From NCBI GenBank assembly GCA_029204225.1, contig CM055111.1:26693540-26757539 (forward strand): a DNA stretch of 64,000 nucleotides, in the 5' to 3' direction. Position numbers and translations under genes: made by a program. Position 1 is the first letter of the stretch, and each line of letters starts with the position of its first letter. The notes beneath the pieces were generated by a model, which saw only the letters and a list, made by a program, of their open reading frames with translations, ran no database searches and was not told the origin of the DNA. This DNA is from Diphasiastrum complanatum. Its lineage: Eukaryota; Streptophyta; Lycopodiopsida; Lycopodiales; Lycopodiaceae. Of the stretch, positions 21,095 to 31,589 are shown in pieces.

Positions 21095-22277
21095 TTGCAT
21101 ACCAATCCAAAATACAAGACCCCTGATGTGGAGTCAAGGGTTGAACGTATAAGGAGGCTTGCAAGATGAAGAAGTGCAAAATGGAGATTACTACGTCCTC
21201 TTTTTCCCATGAGTGACAATGCTATCATGGAGGACATGAGTGACAATACTCCCCATGTAACGAATGCAGTTAGCACTATGGAAACTGATGGGCCTTCCAC
21301 AACAAGGTTATAATAAGCAGTTGGGATGCTCACTCCAGAACAAGTGCGTAACAACCCTTCGTATAAAACACATGAAGTTGAATCAAAATCACAAAAGAAA
21401 CGAAGGCTTGCTCGACGACGACAAGCAAAGAAAAAAGTTCTTGAATCTCTTTTTCGAGTTGAAGAAAGGGAGTTGACAAGTGAGAATACTAGGAGATACA
21501 TTTTTGAACGTTCAAGTGTTGAAGCAACAAACATTCAGACACAATGTAATCTTGGTGGTGTTTATGAAGTTCAGAGTGGTGGACGTTGAAGGATGACATC
21601 ATTGACACCAATTGGATTGGTGACTCTAGAACAAGTGCGAACACACCCCTCCTACAAAACTTCTAATGAAGAATCAAGGGCAAAAAGAAGAAAAGACTTG
21701 CTCGACGTCGACGAGCAAAGCAAAAAGCTATGGAGTCACTTTTTAGAGCAACGAGCATGGAAGTAAGAAATGATAATGGGACAAGGGGCATTGGTGAGCT
21801 TTCCAGTGTAAGAAGATCTGATGTTGATATGCAGATCATGTGGTCGATTCTTCTTATGTTGAAAGAGCTATTCTCGAGAGTTGTGAAACCATTACTGAAA
21901 GAACAATTATTTCTAATACTTATGTCAATATGAGAAGGAAAGGCATAGGCTTTTTAATGCCTCGGTTGTTTAGGGTTGCATGCTCTTGTTTAGGGTTGCA
22001 TGCTCTCATGAAGCGCCTACATGTCTTGATTTTGGAGAGATGACTTTCCTCTATCCACATTGTTCAGCTTTAAGATGGAAACATGAAGTTAATAGTGTAT
22101 CTTGCTAGATGAGCGGAAAGGTAAAGCTACCACTGCTACCTCCACCACGAGAGGATCTACTTCGATTGTATACATCTGAAGATGATGATGGAATCCACTT
22201 TCGAAAGTACATATGCGGTTTTAACAATTGTCTTGTGTTTGCTTCTCTTGGTGTTAAAGTTGATAAATGACTGCAAA
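21095..22277 (+). mobile_element. Helitron copy 4 (E-d), partial
   Basis: It starts inside the leader (ACCAATCCAAAATACAAGAC), runs through the three basic repeats (21098-21730) and the VVDSSYVERAI and HFRKY segments, and stops at 22277 where CML coding sequence begins. A 21-bp direct duplication (TTGTTTAGGGTTGCATGCTCT) lies near 21967-22008. The last Helitron bases, GACTGCAAA, are contiguous in the element with the first bases of copy 2 at 5138 on the other strand. Confidence 0.8.
21326..21589 (+). pseudogene. Helitron basic repeat 2, open in this copy
   Basis: An 87-residue open stretch: LTPEQVRNNPSYKTHEVES, then KKRRLARRRQAKKKVLESLF, then a Ser/Glu-rich tail ending NLGGVYEVQSGGR. It is the best-preserved version of the repeat and shows its full length. 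Isolated from the Rep region here, so not functional. Confidence 0.55.
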
Positions 22278-22958
22278 ACGTCAAATTCCTATTCAATTTC
22301 ATCCGCCAGCCCGCCTTCTTCGAAGTCTGTATCACAATCAAAGTCATTGAAGCAAGTATCAAGGAACCACGTACCAACGATTTCCTGTAAGGCGGTTACC
22401 AGCAACAAGTCAGCGGCTCTTCGTATTTCTGATCAGCATGATATTTTTGTTGATTTTCCATCATCTTCTCAATCAATTGCAAACAGCACAAATTTTTCCG
22501 CAAATTGTAAACTCCTTTCCGCCCAGCTTCTCCACGAACTGGAAGATGTGTTTAGATTCTTTGATTTGAATGGGGATGGTAAGATCTCACTATCTGAGCT
22601 TGGATCGGTCCTTAGATCACTTGGTGATACTCCTTCAGAGAATGAATTGCAGCTGTTGGTAAAAGAAGTGGACATTAATGGTGACGGTTACGTTGATTTA
22701 GAGGAGTTTGTGAAACTGAATGCACCAGTAGCTGATGGGAAATTGGCTAGCCTTGAGGAGCTGAAAGATGTCTTCCATGTTTTTGATGCTGATCAGAATG
22801 GTCAAATTTCTGCGGAGGAGCTCCATCATGTGTTGCTGAGTTTGGGGGACTCCGTGTTAACGGTAGAAGATTGTCGTCAGATGATTGAGAGAGTGGATTC
22901 TGACGGAGATGGCTTTGTCAATTTTGAGGAGTTCAAGAACATGATGACGATTCCATAG
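22182..22958 (+). CDS. Calmodulin-like EF-hand protein with Helitron-derived 5' end
   Basis: A 258-codon frame. Residues from about 33 on are a CML protein: a Ser-rich N-terminal extension, then four EF-hand loops starting at D128 (DLNGDGKISLSE), D164 (DINGDGYVDLEE), D202 (DADQNGQISAEE) and D239 (DSDGDGFVNFEE). All four keep the Asp/Asn ligands, the central Gly and the final Glu, so Ca2+ binding should be intact. CML proteins are Ca2+ sensors. The native start (MSKLLKYFLARS) is lost to 5139-5176. Residues 1-32 are Helitron sequence read in a non-Helitron frame and include a hydrophobic run (about 11-28). Whether this chimera is transcribed is unknown; the native promoter is 17 kb away facing the other way. 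If untranslated it is a 5'-truncated pseudogene with an intact body. Confidence 0.75.
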   Translation: MMMESTFESTYAVLTIVLCLLLLVLKLINDCKTSNSYSISSASPPSSKSVSQSKSLKQVSRNHVPTISCKAVTSNKSAALRISDQHDIFVDFPSSSQSIANSTNFSANCKLLSAQLLHELEDVFRFFDLNGDGKISLSELGSVLRSLGDTPSENELQLLVKEVDINGDGYVDLEEFVKLNAPVADGKLASLEELKDVFHVFDADQNGQISAEELHHVLLSLGDSVLTVEDCRQMIERVDSDGDGFVNFEEFKNMMTIP

Positions 22959-23775
22959 AAAAAGGTCTTAGGTTCCATATTACAAAGCTGTTACCTCAAC
23001 GTTTTCTGCTTTTAAATCTCCTTCATGAGAACGTGCTAATGGATGGATTTAGTCCAAAATTCAATGTGACTAGTGTGAGAAACAACAATTATTAGAGGTT
23101 AATAACGTCAGAGGTCTTGCTATGAGTTATAGAGATGGCCTCCTGTGAGCATTTCAGTTGGGGAAGCTAAAATTGTATACACTTGTTTTATTAGATTGAT
23201 GATGGACACTGGTCAGTGGTGACATCCACCAATCTATTATATATATAGAAATAGCACTGTTTTGCTGGACTAATTATGGATTAGTGGCATTCCACCAATG
23301 CAATATGTCATTATTACATATAGTGCGAGTATAATAGAGCCACTTTGGATTCTGAAAATCATTATTGCCTTTGATTTTTCATATCCATATCAAACCCGCT
23401 CCATATAATTATATGAAAGCAAGAGTCGCATGGAGCAATGAAAGAAGATGTTTATGATTCATGAACGCCGCTGCAAAGAGGCAAGAGCGAGTACGAAAGA
23501 CAGCAAGAGTTAAAGTGCAAGCTAAGCGTAAATGCGTAGGCCCAAAACGTGAGATAGCTTTTGTCATCGAACATGTAACTATCATAACCATAACTCCTAG
23601 CGTGATATGCGTGAGTGCTATGACTAGATTAATTAGGAGATGTATACTGCTACATTAAAATATGTTTCATGGGTTTTTAACTTTTTGATGACAAATGATG
23701 TATGAACAATGACAGGACTATGTTGTTATGTGATTGCACTAAAAAAGGAAAAGGAAAGGTAATAATATCTTAATG
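22959..23775 (+). other. 3' flank of the CML gene, duplicated at 34733-35527
   Basis: Non-coding 3' UTR and downstream DNA, closely similar to the region after the second CML copy. It includes a short frame at 23461-23658 (65 codons, Lys/Arg-rich start) that is also open at 35223-35423. No TE was recognised. Confidence 0.6.
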
Positions 23776-23779
23776 GATA

Positions 23780-24097
23780 CTTTGAGCCTATTTTGCTCAC
23801 TTTTTCAGCAAATTAAAAAGTAGAATAGTCATATGTTCTTTTCTTTTTTTTTAAATTGTTGCGCATTCCAGCCCATGTATCAGGCGTCAGACTGCCACGT
23901 GGCAGTGTCAAATTGGTAAAAAAAAGTCAAAGTGCCCATTATGCTTCATCATGTGAAAATTTTCAAAATATCGATTTCGCGATGGAAAGCGTCGGGCACA
24001 TGCCATTCTGTCTGGTTCGGCTTTTCAAAAAAAGTTAGGCTCAGTGCCTACGGGCCTCGCCTAAAATTTTTTTGGAAATTGCCCGATGCTTTCCATC
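23780..24097 (+). repeat. Foldback repeat family, copy 2
   Basis: It ends in a hairpin with arms at 23982-23998 and 24080-24096 (17 bp, one mismatch), around an A-rich core with GGCTC...GGGCCTCGCC. Upstream it carries the GACTGCCACGTGGCA and AGTGCCCATTATGC blocks shared with 5940-6260 and 31695-32085. Inserted in the CML 3' flank: the other CML copy lacks it at the matching place (35527). Non-coding, MITE-like. Confidence 0.7.
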
Positions 24098-24500
24098 TTA
24101 TGAATATATAATATGCATGTCGCTCATCTCAACATCAATTAAAAATATCATATTAACATGGCTAAATACCATAGATAGCTTTACATATCAGTCTTAACAT
24201 GGCTAAATTTATTTATTTAGAACACGCTTCACCATGAAATTTCTTGTTGGGGTGGAGATACTAGATGTTTTGAAATTTTTCAATTATGATAGATACATTT
24301 CTATTAAATTAAGTTGTTTAATTTATGTGTTAATTTTGTTTTTACTTGAATGAGTTAATTTTCTAAACAAACTAACTATTATGATTATCGGCAACTTTTT
24401 GTAGTTGTAGGATTCTAGATGAATATGAGATGATATTTTCAAATAAAGATATCATCATTTACAAACATGGTGACCAAAAACAAAATGTCTTGAGGTTCTG
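24098..24500. repeat. Sequence shared with the second CML locus
   Basis: 24098-24330 resembles 36195-36410. 24405-24490 resembles 33016-33110, which lies inside the broken second CML gene. AT-rich, no coding frame. Confidence 0.6.
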
Positions 24501-24570
24501 AACTTTTCACTTATTAGTTGATGATTGGATCTCGACTAATTAAGCTAATTTTGCGTGTCATGAAATCAAT

Positions 24571-25491
24571 ATGGCAGATGATAATGCAAATGCAGCTCTC
24601 AATGGTCAGGTGCCAATGCCTACCTATATGCAAATTTGCCAGTCATTAAGCCAAGCGCTTAATGAAATAAACAACAGGAACACTTTAAGGGATCAACAAA
24701 TGGAAGCACTATTGAAAAAAGTGAAAACTTTATCTGCACCGAATTTGAACTTTTAGCTTGAACTTTTTTTGGGATAGAAGAAAAGGAAAAAAACCGAAGT
24801 TGTAGATGATTGGCTAACCAAGTGGACAGGTTATTTTAATCTACAAAGAATTCTTGAAGAAAAAAAGATTGAGAGTGTTATTCTGTGCTTCCATGAAAAA
24901 GTTTCGTCGTGGTGGCGTGATCTTCAACCAAAACCTACCACATGGGATGACTTTATGAAAGTGTTCAGAAAGTCGTTTGTGGTTGTAGACGACTCAGATT
25001 TCTACCAAAGATTTATAAATTGCAAAATGGGTACTCGGAGTTTGGACTCGTACCTGCAAGATTTTATGGATTTATGAAATAAAGTTCCCTCATTCGATGC
25101 AAAATTGGCACTGTGGCAGTTTATCCTAGATTTGCCTGCAGATTATCAGATTGAGTGCAAGCGTAATGTGCTTCAAACTTTTGATGATGTCGTACAAGTC
25201 GCACGAAAGCTATTACAGGCTAATCCATCTAGATTACCTAGACCCAGCCAGAAGAAAGGAAAGAAAAGAGTTCATGGGAATAAAAAATCCAAGTATTTCG
25301 TCGAACTAGATCAAGCTGGATCTAAGTTTAGACAAAAGAAACATATGTCCCGGAAAAAGACTAGGACCAATGTGTGTTACCATTGTAGTAAGCCTGGAAA
25401 TGTTATGAAATTATGTCTGGAACGAAAGAAAGATGCAGCTCAAGTGATTGAGAAGCCATGTAAAGAAAATCTTAAGTTGGAAATTAATTGA
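24571..25491 (+). pseudogene. gypsy gag, broken
   Basis: The first 61 codons are open, then a TAG. Further on come a capsid core (WLTKWTGYFN, SSWWRDLQPKPTTWDDFMK) and an open stretch 25105-25491 ending in a zinc knuckle CYHCSKPGNVMKLC. The expected His of the CCHC motif is Asn here. Confidence 0.75.
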
Positions 25492-25529
25492 ATTAATTGT
25501 GAGTGTGATTGTTCTTTTAGTACTACTTC

Positions 25530-26217
25530 ATTCTTCCAAAATGATTTATTTCATTTGAAAGACACTGTCAATGGACATGAAGTTAGTATTTTAGTGGACA
25601 ATGGATTTACTCATAATTTTCATTAACTTTGGTCTTGTGCAGAAACTCAGCCTAGAAATTGAAACCAGTATCTAGCTTCAGGTGCGGAGTTGGAGATGTG
25701 GGATGTTAAAATTCCAAGACTTTCGGTTTGGATCCAAGATTATAAAGAGTTAATAGATTTTCATGTTTGAGATTTAGCACGTACGGACATAATTCTAGGA
25801 TACGAGTGGTTATTTAATAAGCATCCTGAGATAGATTTTGAAAAGCATGTTCTCTCTTTTCAGGAGGGTAAATAAATAGTTACGTTATTTGGAGACAAAT
25901 ATGTACATCCATTTGGGATGAGTTTATTTGCTAATGTAATGAAAATTTTTGATTTGCAGTATGAAGCTTATTTATTTGCTAAACTAATTTTGGATTTATC
26001 TGAAATGCATCTAAGTAGTTGTGAATTGTCAAAGATTCTTAACTCTGTAGACTTATATCAGGAGCAAATTGAGAAAAATAAGATATTGTCTGAATTTAAA
26101 GATGTATTTCCAGAAGGATTATCTCATGGAATACCACCGTCCAGATCGGTAGACCATAAGATAAAGTTAATTCCAGATAGTCACCCGATCTCTAGACAAC
26201 CTTATAGGTTCTCTTAG
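25530..26217 (+). pseudogene. gypsy protease and RT start, broken
   Basis: VNGHEVSILVDNGFTHNF resembles the retropepsin active site, with DNG in place of DSG or DTG. A DIILGYEWL motif and, after stops, FPEGLSHGIPPSRSVDHKI (start of the RT region) follow. Confidence 0.7.
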
Positions 26218-26780
26218 AAGGAAGAGATCGAGATTACTAAGCAAATAAAAAATTACTTAAAGATGGGTCATATTCAACCAAGTAAGTCGCCTTCCTATTC
26301 TTTTTAAATCGAAGAAAGATGGAGGCTTCAGGTTGTGTGTGGACTACAAGGAGTTGAATAAGGTAACTATTAAAAATAAATATCCTTTGCCTCGTATGAA
26401 TGATCTAGTAGATCGATTAGGTGGAGCTATATACTCACAAAGATAGATCTTAGAACCGGATATCATTAGATTAGGATTCATCCGAATGATGTGCAAAAGA
26501 TTGGTTTTCAGACGAGATTCGGTCAATATGAATTTCTCGTGCTATCTTTTGGGTTGATGAATGCACCAGCTACATTCCAACAGATGATGAACGATTTTTT
26601 TCGTCCATATCTAGGGAAGTGTGTGGTTGTATTCTTAGATGACATTCTCATCTACAGTAAGACACTTAAGGAGCATTTGAGTCATCTTAAGAATGTCTTA
26701 GATATTCTTAGACGAGAGAAACTTTATGTTAAGAAATCTGAATGTGAATTATTTAAGCATGAGTTATTGTACCTCACTAA
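26218..26780 (+). pseudogene. gypsy reverse transcriptase, broken
   Basis: [19 protein letters not shown], then RFGQYEFLVLSFGLMNAPAT and the catalytic VVFLDDILIYS (about 26626-26655). The frame is open from 26491 but interrupted before that, including near 26445. The RT ends near 26775, where RNase H should begin. Confidence 0.85.
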
Positions 26781-27358
26781 ATCTATGGATTTTGTGGTTG
26801 GACTTACAAAGACCGAACGTCAAAATGATTCTATTTGGGTTGTGGTGGACAGGTTGACAAAGTTAGCTACTTTTATATCAGTCAAGTCAACTACTAAGGC
26901 TTCAGATTTAGCCCAGATCTTTGTGGAAAGATTGTTTAGGCTTTATGGAATGCCAAGTGATATAGTTAGTGATAGAGATCCTAAATTTAGTATATATTAG
27001 AATACCTAAGGATTCTAAGACTATGCGTACGAGGAAACATTATAGATTGTCTACCAGATATTGTGGACCGTTTCGGATTATAAAGAAAATTGGTTCTTTA
27101 GCATCTTCAGAACAAGTGTACAACTCACCCTATGTTTCATGAAGCCGTTTAAAATTAAGTTTACATGAAGGTGACATAGTTGGTTTAGAGGAAGATCTTA
27201 TCCATTTGGAGGACTTATCGCTTAGTGTTCCTTTGGAACTTGAAAATGTACTCAGAACTAGAGATAAAGAATTGAGAAATCATTCTATCTCTAAGTGCTT
27301 GATTAGGTGGAAGGGACGGACTGAGGATGTTGATCATGAGAGCGGGTCGAAAGCATAA
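26781..27358 (+). pseudogene. gypsy integrase and chromodomain remnants
   Basis: Fused to the RT: KSMDFVVGLTKT, SIWVVVDRLTKLATFI and MPSDIVSDRDPKF, which hold the first two catalytic Asp of the integrase. The frame stops at 27000. Later KCLIRWKGR (about 27295-27321) resembles the conserved core of a chromodomain. Confidence 0.75.
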
Positions 27359-27415
27359 AGAAGAACTTTCCTGGTTTTCACTTCTAGAGATAGAAGTGGC
27401 TCAAGGGGGGGAGAA

Positions 27416-27800
27416 TGCTATGTCCATGTCTTGTATAAGGGAATCAGAAAAATTACTGACGTGCATAGCCGGTCACTCTAGTTGTATTTGATTATTAGTT
27501 ATGCTACGTCATTCTCGACGTGGTCGTATCAAGTAATTAAAAATCATATGAGGGCCCAGCCTATAATTGGATATAGGAGCACTTGCATGGTGAATGACTT
27601 CTTTAATACAAGAATAGGAGGTTAATAGCTTAATATAGGTTGCATGGGGATCCTAAAAAATATTCTCTCCTCTTGGAGAAAATACATACCATGGAAACTC
27701 GGCCATCTCCCTATTGGAATTTCATATCCTTGAGCCAGGTTTTCTCTCCTCTCTTGTATTCATTCACTGTGGCTTGGGGGTGAAAGATTAGGGTATTGAC
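27416..27800 (+). repeat. Probable 3' LTR of the gypsy element
   Basis: It starts TGCTATGTCC directly after an AAGGGGGGGAGAA tract. The right end is not defined; with no second LTR in the window its length cannot be confirmed. Confidence 0.5.
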
Positions 27801-28699
27801 TAGGCTCTTCATGTTAGTTGGGCGGTTTATGCTTCACAGGTGTCCTTTTGGTTTGCATGTGATAGGATTCTTAAAGATCTTCACTTGGCCTTATGCACAC
27901 TACTTAGTTTTTAGAACTGCTTTCCTACGCGGAGTGCGAAACTTGTATAGTCTTTTTTTTTTGGACATTAATCTGAACTGGCCTGGAGTGGCCTACCTTA
28001 CTTTTTGTATCTATACATTTGTGAAAATATACTAGTATCTTTACAGCTAATATATACATTCATATATATATATCTATATATATATATATATTTAAACTTA
28101 TGTACAGTTTTGCGCATGTGTATGGGTGCACCCATGCATCCTTCTCCCCTCACCCATGCATGAGCTTTTTCTAATTAAAAAACTTGGGGAGGAGTATGCA
28201 TGTATGGGGAATGTGCATATTCCCATACATTTGCACATATTGTGTGCATTGAGGGGTGGACCCCAAAAAGATTCCTCACCCCACTCCCTCCCACTTACTA
28301 AATTCAAATACTTAAAGTTTGAAGTTAAGGTTTTATTTTATTCACACACTTCAATGTGCTTTAAACTTTAGCCAATAATCTTTATTACTTGGCTTTCTTA
28401 TGTATTCTAAATTATCAAAGTTTTACCCATAAATCATAAACATAAAAATCTTCTTGACTACATTAAAGTGACTTTTTTTTTTTCAATCCTTCAAATTCCT
28501 ATCTTGGCCCGCCATTTTCAGGAATATTTAACCACAAGCCCAAACTCACTAGCTTTAACTCCTAAATCGTTACCCACAACCTTTTATCCATGGGCCCAGA
28601 AATGCACAATTAAAAAAAAGGAGGGGGATGGGGTGAGGGGAGTAAAAGAGACAATAAAAAGAGAAAAATAGGGGGGGAGGGGGGATTTGGAACACATGT

Positions 28700-28910
28700 G
28701 CATGCACACACACACACGCACGCACGCACGCACACACACACATGTGAGTGAGTGTGTGTGTGTGTGTGTGTGCGCGCGCATGCCTATGTGTGTGTGTGTG
28801 TGTGCGCCTATGTGTGTGTGCATGTGCATGTGTTCGTTGTGTGTGTGTGACCTCCAACACAACGAATGTGTGTGTGTGTGCGCGCACACACACACACACA
28901 CACACACTCC
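28700..28910. repeat. Alternating AC/GT tracts with self-complementary halves
   Basis: (AC)n from 28706 is followed directly by (GT)n from 28750, then by another GT-rich block, and by (AC)n at 28885-28907. The opposed purine-pyrimidine tracts can pair with each other and could adopt Z-DNA. Confidence 0.8.
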
Positions 28911-28998
28911 ATATAAAAACTTTTGTGGATGAGATATATTGTATGAAGTATAGAGTATAGAGTCCTTTTTTCTCCTTCTCTCTTTCCCATGGGCCCCA

Positions 28999-29002
<4 letters not shown>

Positions 29003-29052
<50 letters not shown>
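29003..29052. repeat. (CT)n microsatellite
   Basis: About 50 bp of CT. Confidence 0.95.
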
Positions 29053-29055
<3 letters not shown>

Positions 29056-30744
29056 CAGGCCAACCAACCACCCATAGAGGGAGGGAGGTCCCTCGATGCC
29101 CCTAAAAACAATGAAGAAGGCTAAAATGTGTGTGTGTATAGATATATAAACAAGGGGGTGCCTCCATTCCATTAAAAGTAATTATATCAATATTTACCCA
29201 CCCCCCCCCCTCGGCCACCGCATGCACACACACACACACATACACTTTTTCTTAAATGTAAACCTCTCATAAAAAATATGAATGTAAATCCACTTAAATA
29301 TGTGAACCCCCGCTCTCCATAAAACAAAAAAAGTGAAGGGGCTTTTTGGCTCCCCATAAATTAAGTTTTCTTTTTTTTAAAAGGAGACAAAAAAAGGTCC
29401 CCATTAAGAAAGAAATTCTCCTCTCCCCCCCCCCCCCCAAAAAAAAAAAAAAAAAAAATTAAGGCTTTTAAGGACAAGAGCATATATTTTTTTAACACTC
29501 CCTCGTCCTTTTTTGTCACATGACAAAACCCACCCATCTCCCCCGAGCACTTACACCATCGGCCTCTTGCCCAAACAACTTTCTTTTAACTATTAGGGAA
29601 CACACCCGCACTCCGACCATCCCATATGTTCTCCCTTTCTCCTGTCAATCCACCTAAGAAAACATCATTGATGAGCAGAACCGCACTAAGATTTATTATA
29701 TGACTTTCGTATTTATTTTGAATTACCAAAATTTTACCCATAGATCATGAACAAAAAGTTTTACCCAAAGTTCTTTTCTCCGTCTAGCATCCATGGTCTA
29801 TTGAAGAACATATTTGCTAATCCCATCCTTGCAACGACTGTGGGAAATAGCAGAAGCTGAATATCTAAAACTAGACATTTTTTTATTTATTCAAATTGAA
29901 ATGAAAATTTGACATGAAGTTTTCCTTTGTTCTTACCTCTAGGGTTCTTTCTTTTTCTTTCTTCCCAACTCTGTAGTTTTTTATTCTCTTGATGTACGAG
30001 TTTGCTTGATCAATATGTCCCATCCTTTCCTCTTGCTCCTGTAATACCTTGCCAGGAATGGATGTGACAATCTACCTCTGAAATCTTAACACATGCGATC
30101 TTTTGGTTTTGATCCAACTCCGTTTCTCATTTGAAATTTGCTTTTGGTAACCTTGGTCGAACTGTTACATCACCTCAAGTATTGTCATCTTTGAGAGCTA
30201 TAAAATGCATTCATATGATGGAAGGTCGAATGAATGGTGTTCATTTTTCAATTGCACACTATTTTAGAGCTCACCAAGAACTAGGCATCTTGAATCATTG
30301 AAATTAGTGTCTCCAAGAGACTTCAATTTCCTTTTTCATCACTGGTATCTAACTTTATCCATACTTGCAACAACCTGCTTGGTGTGTTAATAAAGTCGGT
30401 CGTTTACTTTTTGGCATTTTCAAGAAGTGGTCTAATATTGCAACGGGCTCCGTCATGCATGTCGTCTGTTCCATCTAGTGCTGCACGTCGAGACGAGCCC
30501 GCATCAACAAATCGGGTTCCAAGCAGTTCAATATACACAGAGAAATGCACATGCACACTCACACACACATGCACACACCATCGGCCACATAAATCACACA
30601 TGTACACACACACACACACACCCCATTGACCACATAAATCACACACCATCAAGCACAAATCATACACACAAATCCACATACACAGATAACACATGCACTC
30701 ACGTACATACACACACATACATCGGCCACCCGTCAACGACCATC

Positions 30745-30783
30745 GGCCGTCCATTGCCCGTCAACGACGAGCACTCTTTACTA

Positions 30784-30831
<48 letters not shown>

Positions 30832-31027
30832 TAGTTGGTTGTGCCCGTTGATGACGGGCAATGGACACTTATGTGTTTATATATTTTTGGAGGATTTTTT
30901 TTTACAGCATTTTTTTAAAACCTATTTAGTTTTTCCGTTTGCAAATGCGTGACAATTTTTGCTGGCAAAGCGTGGCATGACATTTTTTACGGCACCTCAC
31001 ACATTCTCTCTCTAAAATAGTTTTGTA

Positions 31028-31069
<42 letters not shown>

Positions 31070-31440
31070 TAGTTGGTTGTGCCCGTCGATGACGGGCAAT
31101 GGGCACTTACTCACAAAAAGTGTTTATATATTTTTGAAGGTTGTATTTAGCTTTTCCATCTGCAAATGGGTGACATGTTTTGCCGGCAAAGCGTGACATT
31201 TTTTACGGCACCTCACACATTCTCTCTCTAAAATAGTTTTATTCTATACTAGTTGGTTCTGCCCATTGATGACGGGCAATGGGCACTTACCCACAAAAAG
31301 TGTAAAATGTTTTTTGGAGGCTATGTTTTTTTACCACTTTTTTAAAACCTATTTAGCTTTTCCTTTTGCAATTGGGTAACATGTTTTGTCGACAAAAGCG
31401 TGACATTTTTACGGCACCTCACACATTCTCTCTTTATAGA
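30745..31440. repeat. Three tandem hairpin-headed units plus an inverted unit around (TA)n
   Basis: Units begin ACTAGTTGGTTGTGCCC at about 30830, 31068 and 31248. Each starts with a GCCCGT..ACGGGC hairpin and ends with CCTCACACATTCTCTCT. Before the first unit, 30749-30784 is the head in reverse orientation, separated from it by a (TA)n tract at 30784-30830, making a palindrome about 120 bp long. A second TA tract (31028-31067) separates units 1 and 2. No coding capacity. Confidence 0.8.
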
Positions 31441-31589
31441 TAGATAAATAATGTCGGCTTTTTTATATGAATTATAGGTTTTATGCGAGCACTCTCAAAC
31501 CTAACTCATGACTCTTAAGTGAATCTTAAGTGAGAAGCCTGAGGTGGCTATGATGCCACCTGTGTCTTCTCCTAGGATTATTATTATGT

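Larger units (their letters stand above)
24571..27800 (+). mobile_element. Ty3/gypsy retrotransposon with chromodomain remnant, decayed
   Basis: Remnants in the order gag, protease, RT, integrase and chromodomain define Ty3/gypsy (chromovirus type). Stops and frameshifts are frequent, and RNase H plus most of the integrase is deleted near 26775. A purine tract (27403-27415) is followed by a likely LTR start at 27416. I found no 5' LTR or primer binding site upstream. Confidence 0.8.
27801..30744. other. Microsatellite-rich DNA, no gene recognised
   Basis: TA tract at 28063-28091. AC/GT tracts at 28700-28910. (CT)n at 29003-29052. A C-then-A homopolymer pair at 29424-29458. CA tracts at 29221-29242 and 30551-30720. 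Reading frames over these are low-complexity artefacts (His-Thr or Cys-Val runs). The rest (29460-30540) shows no convincing gene. Confidence 0.7.

Noticed and set aside
5139-22277. Insertion of a circular Helitron array into the CML gene followed by a second inversion between inverted copies
   Set aside because: It can explain the junctions but needs two events; one inversion explains both junctions and the orientation of all copies.
1-22277. Long inverted repeats as ends of one giant transposon
   Set aside because: The arms are Helitron copies with internal coding sequence and truncations, and no target duplication lies outside them.
28570-29172. 200-residue frame of Arg-Glu and His-Thr repeats
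   Set aside because: Low-complexity translation of CT and AC/GT tracts.
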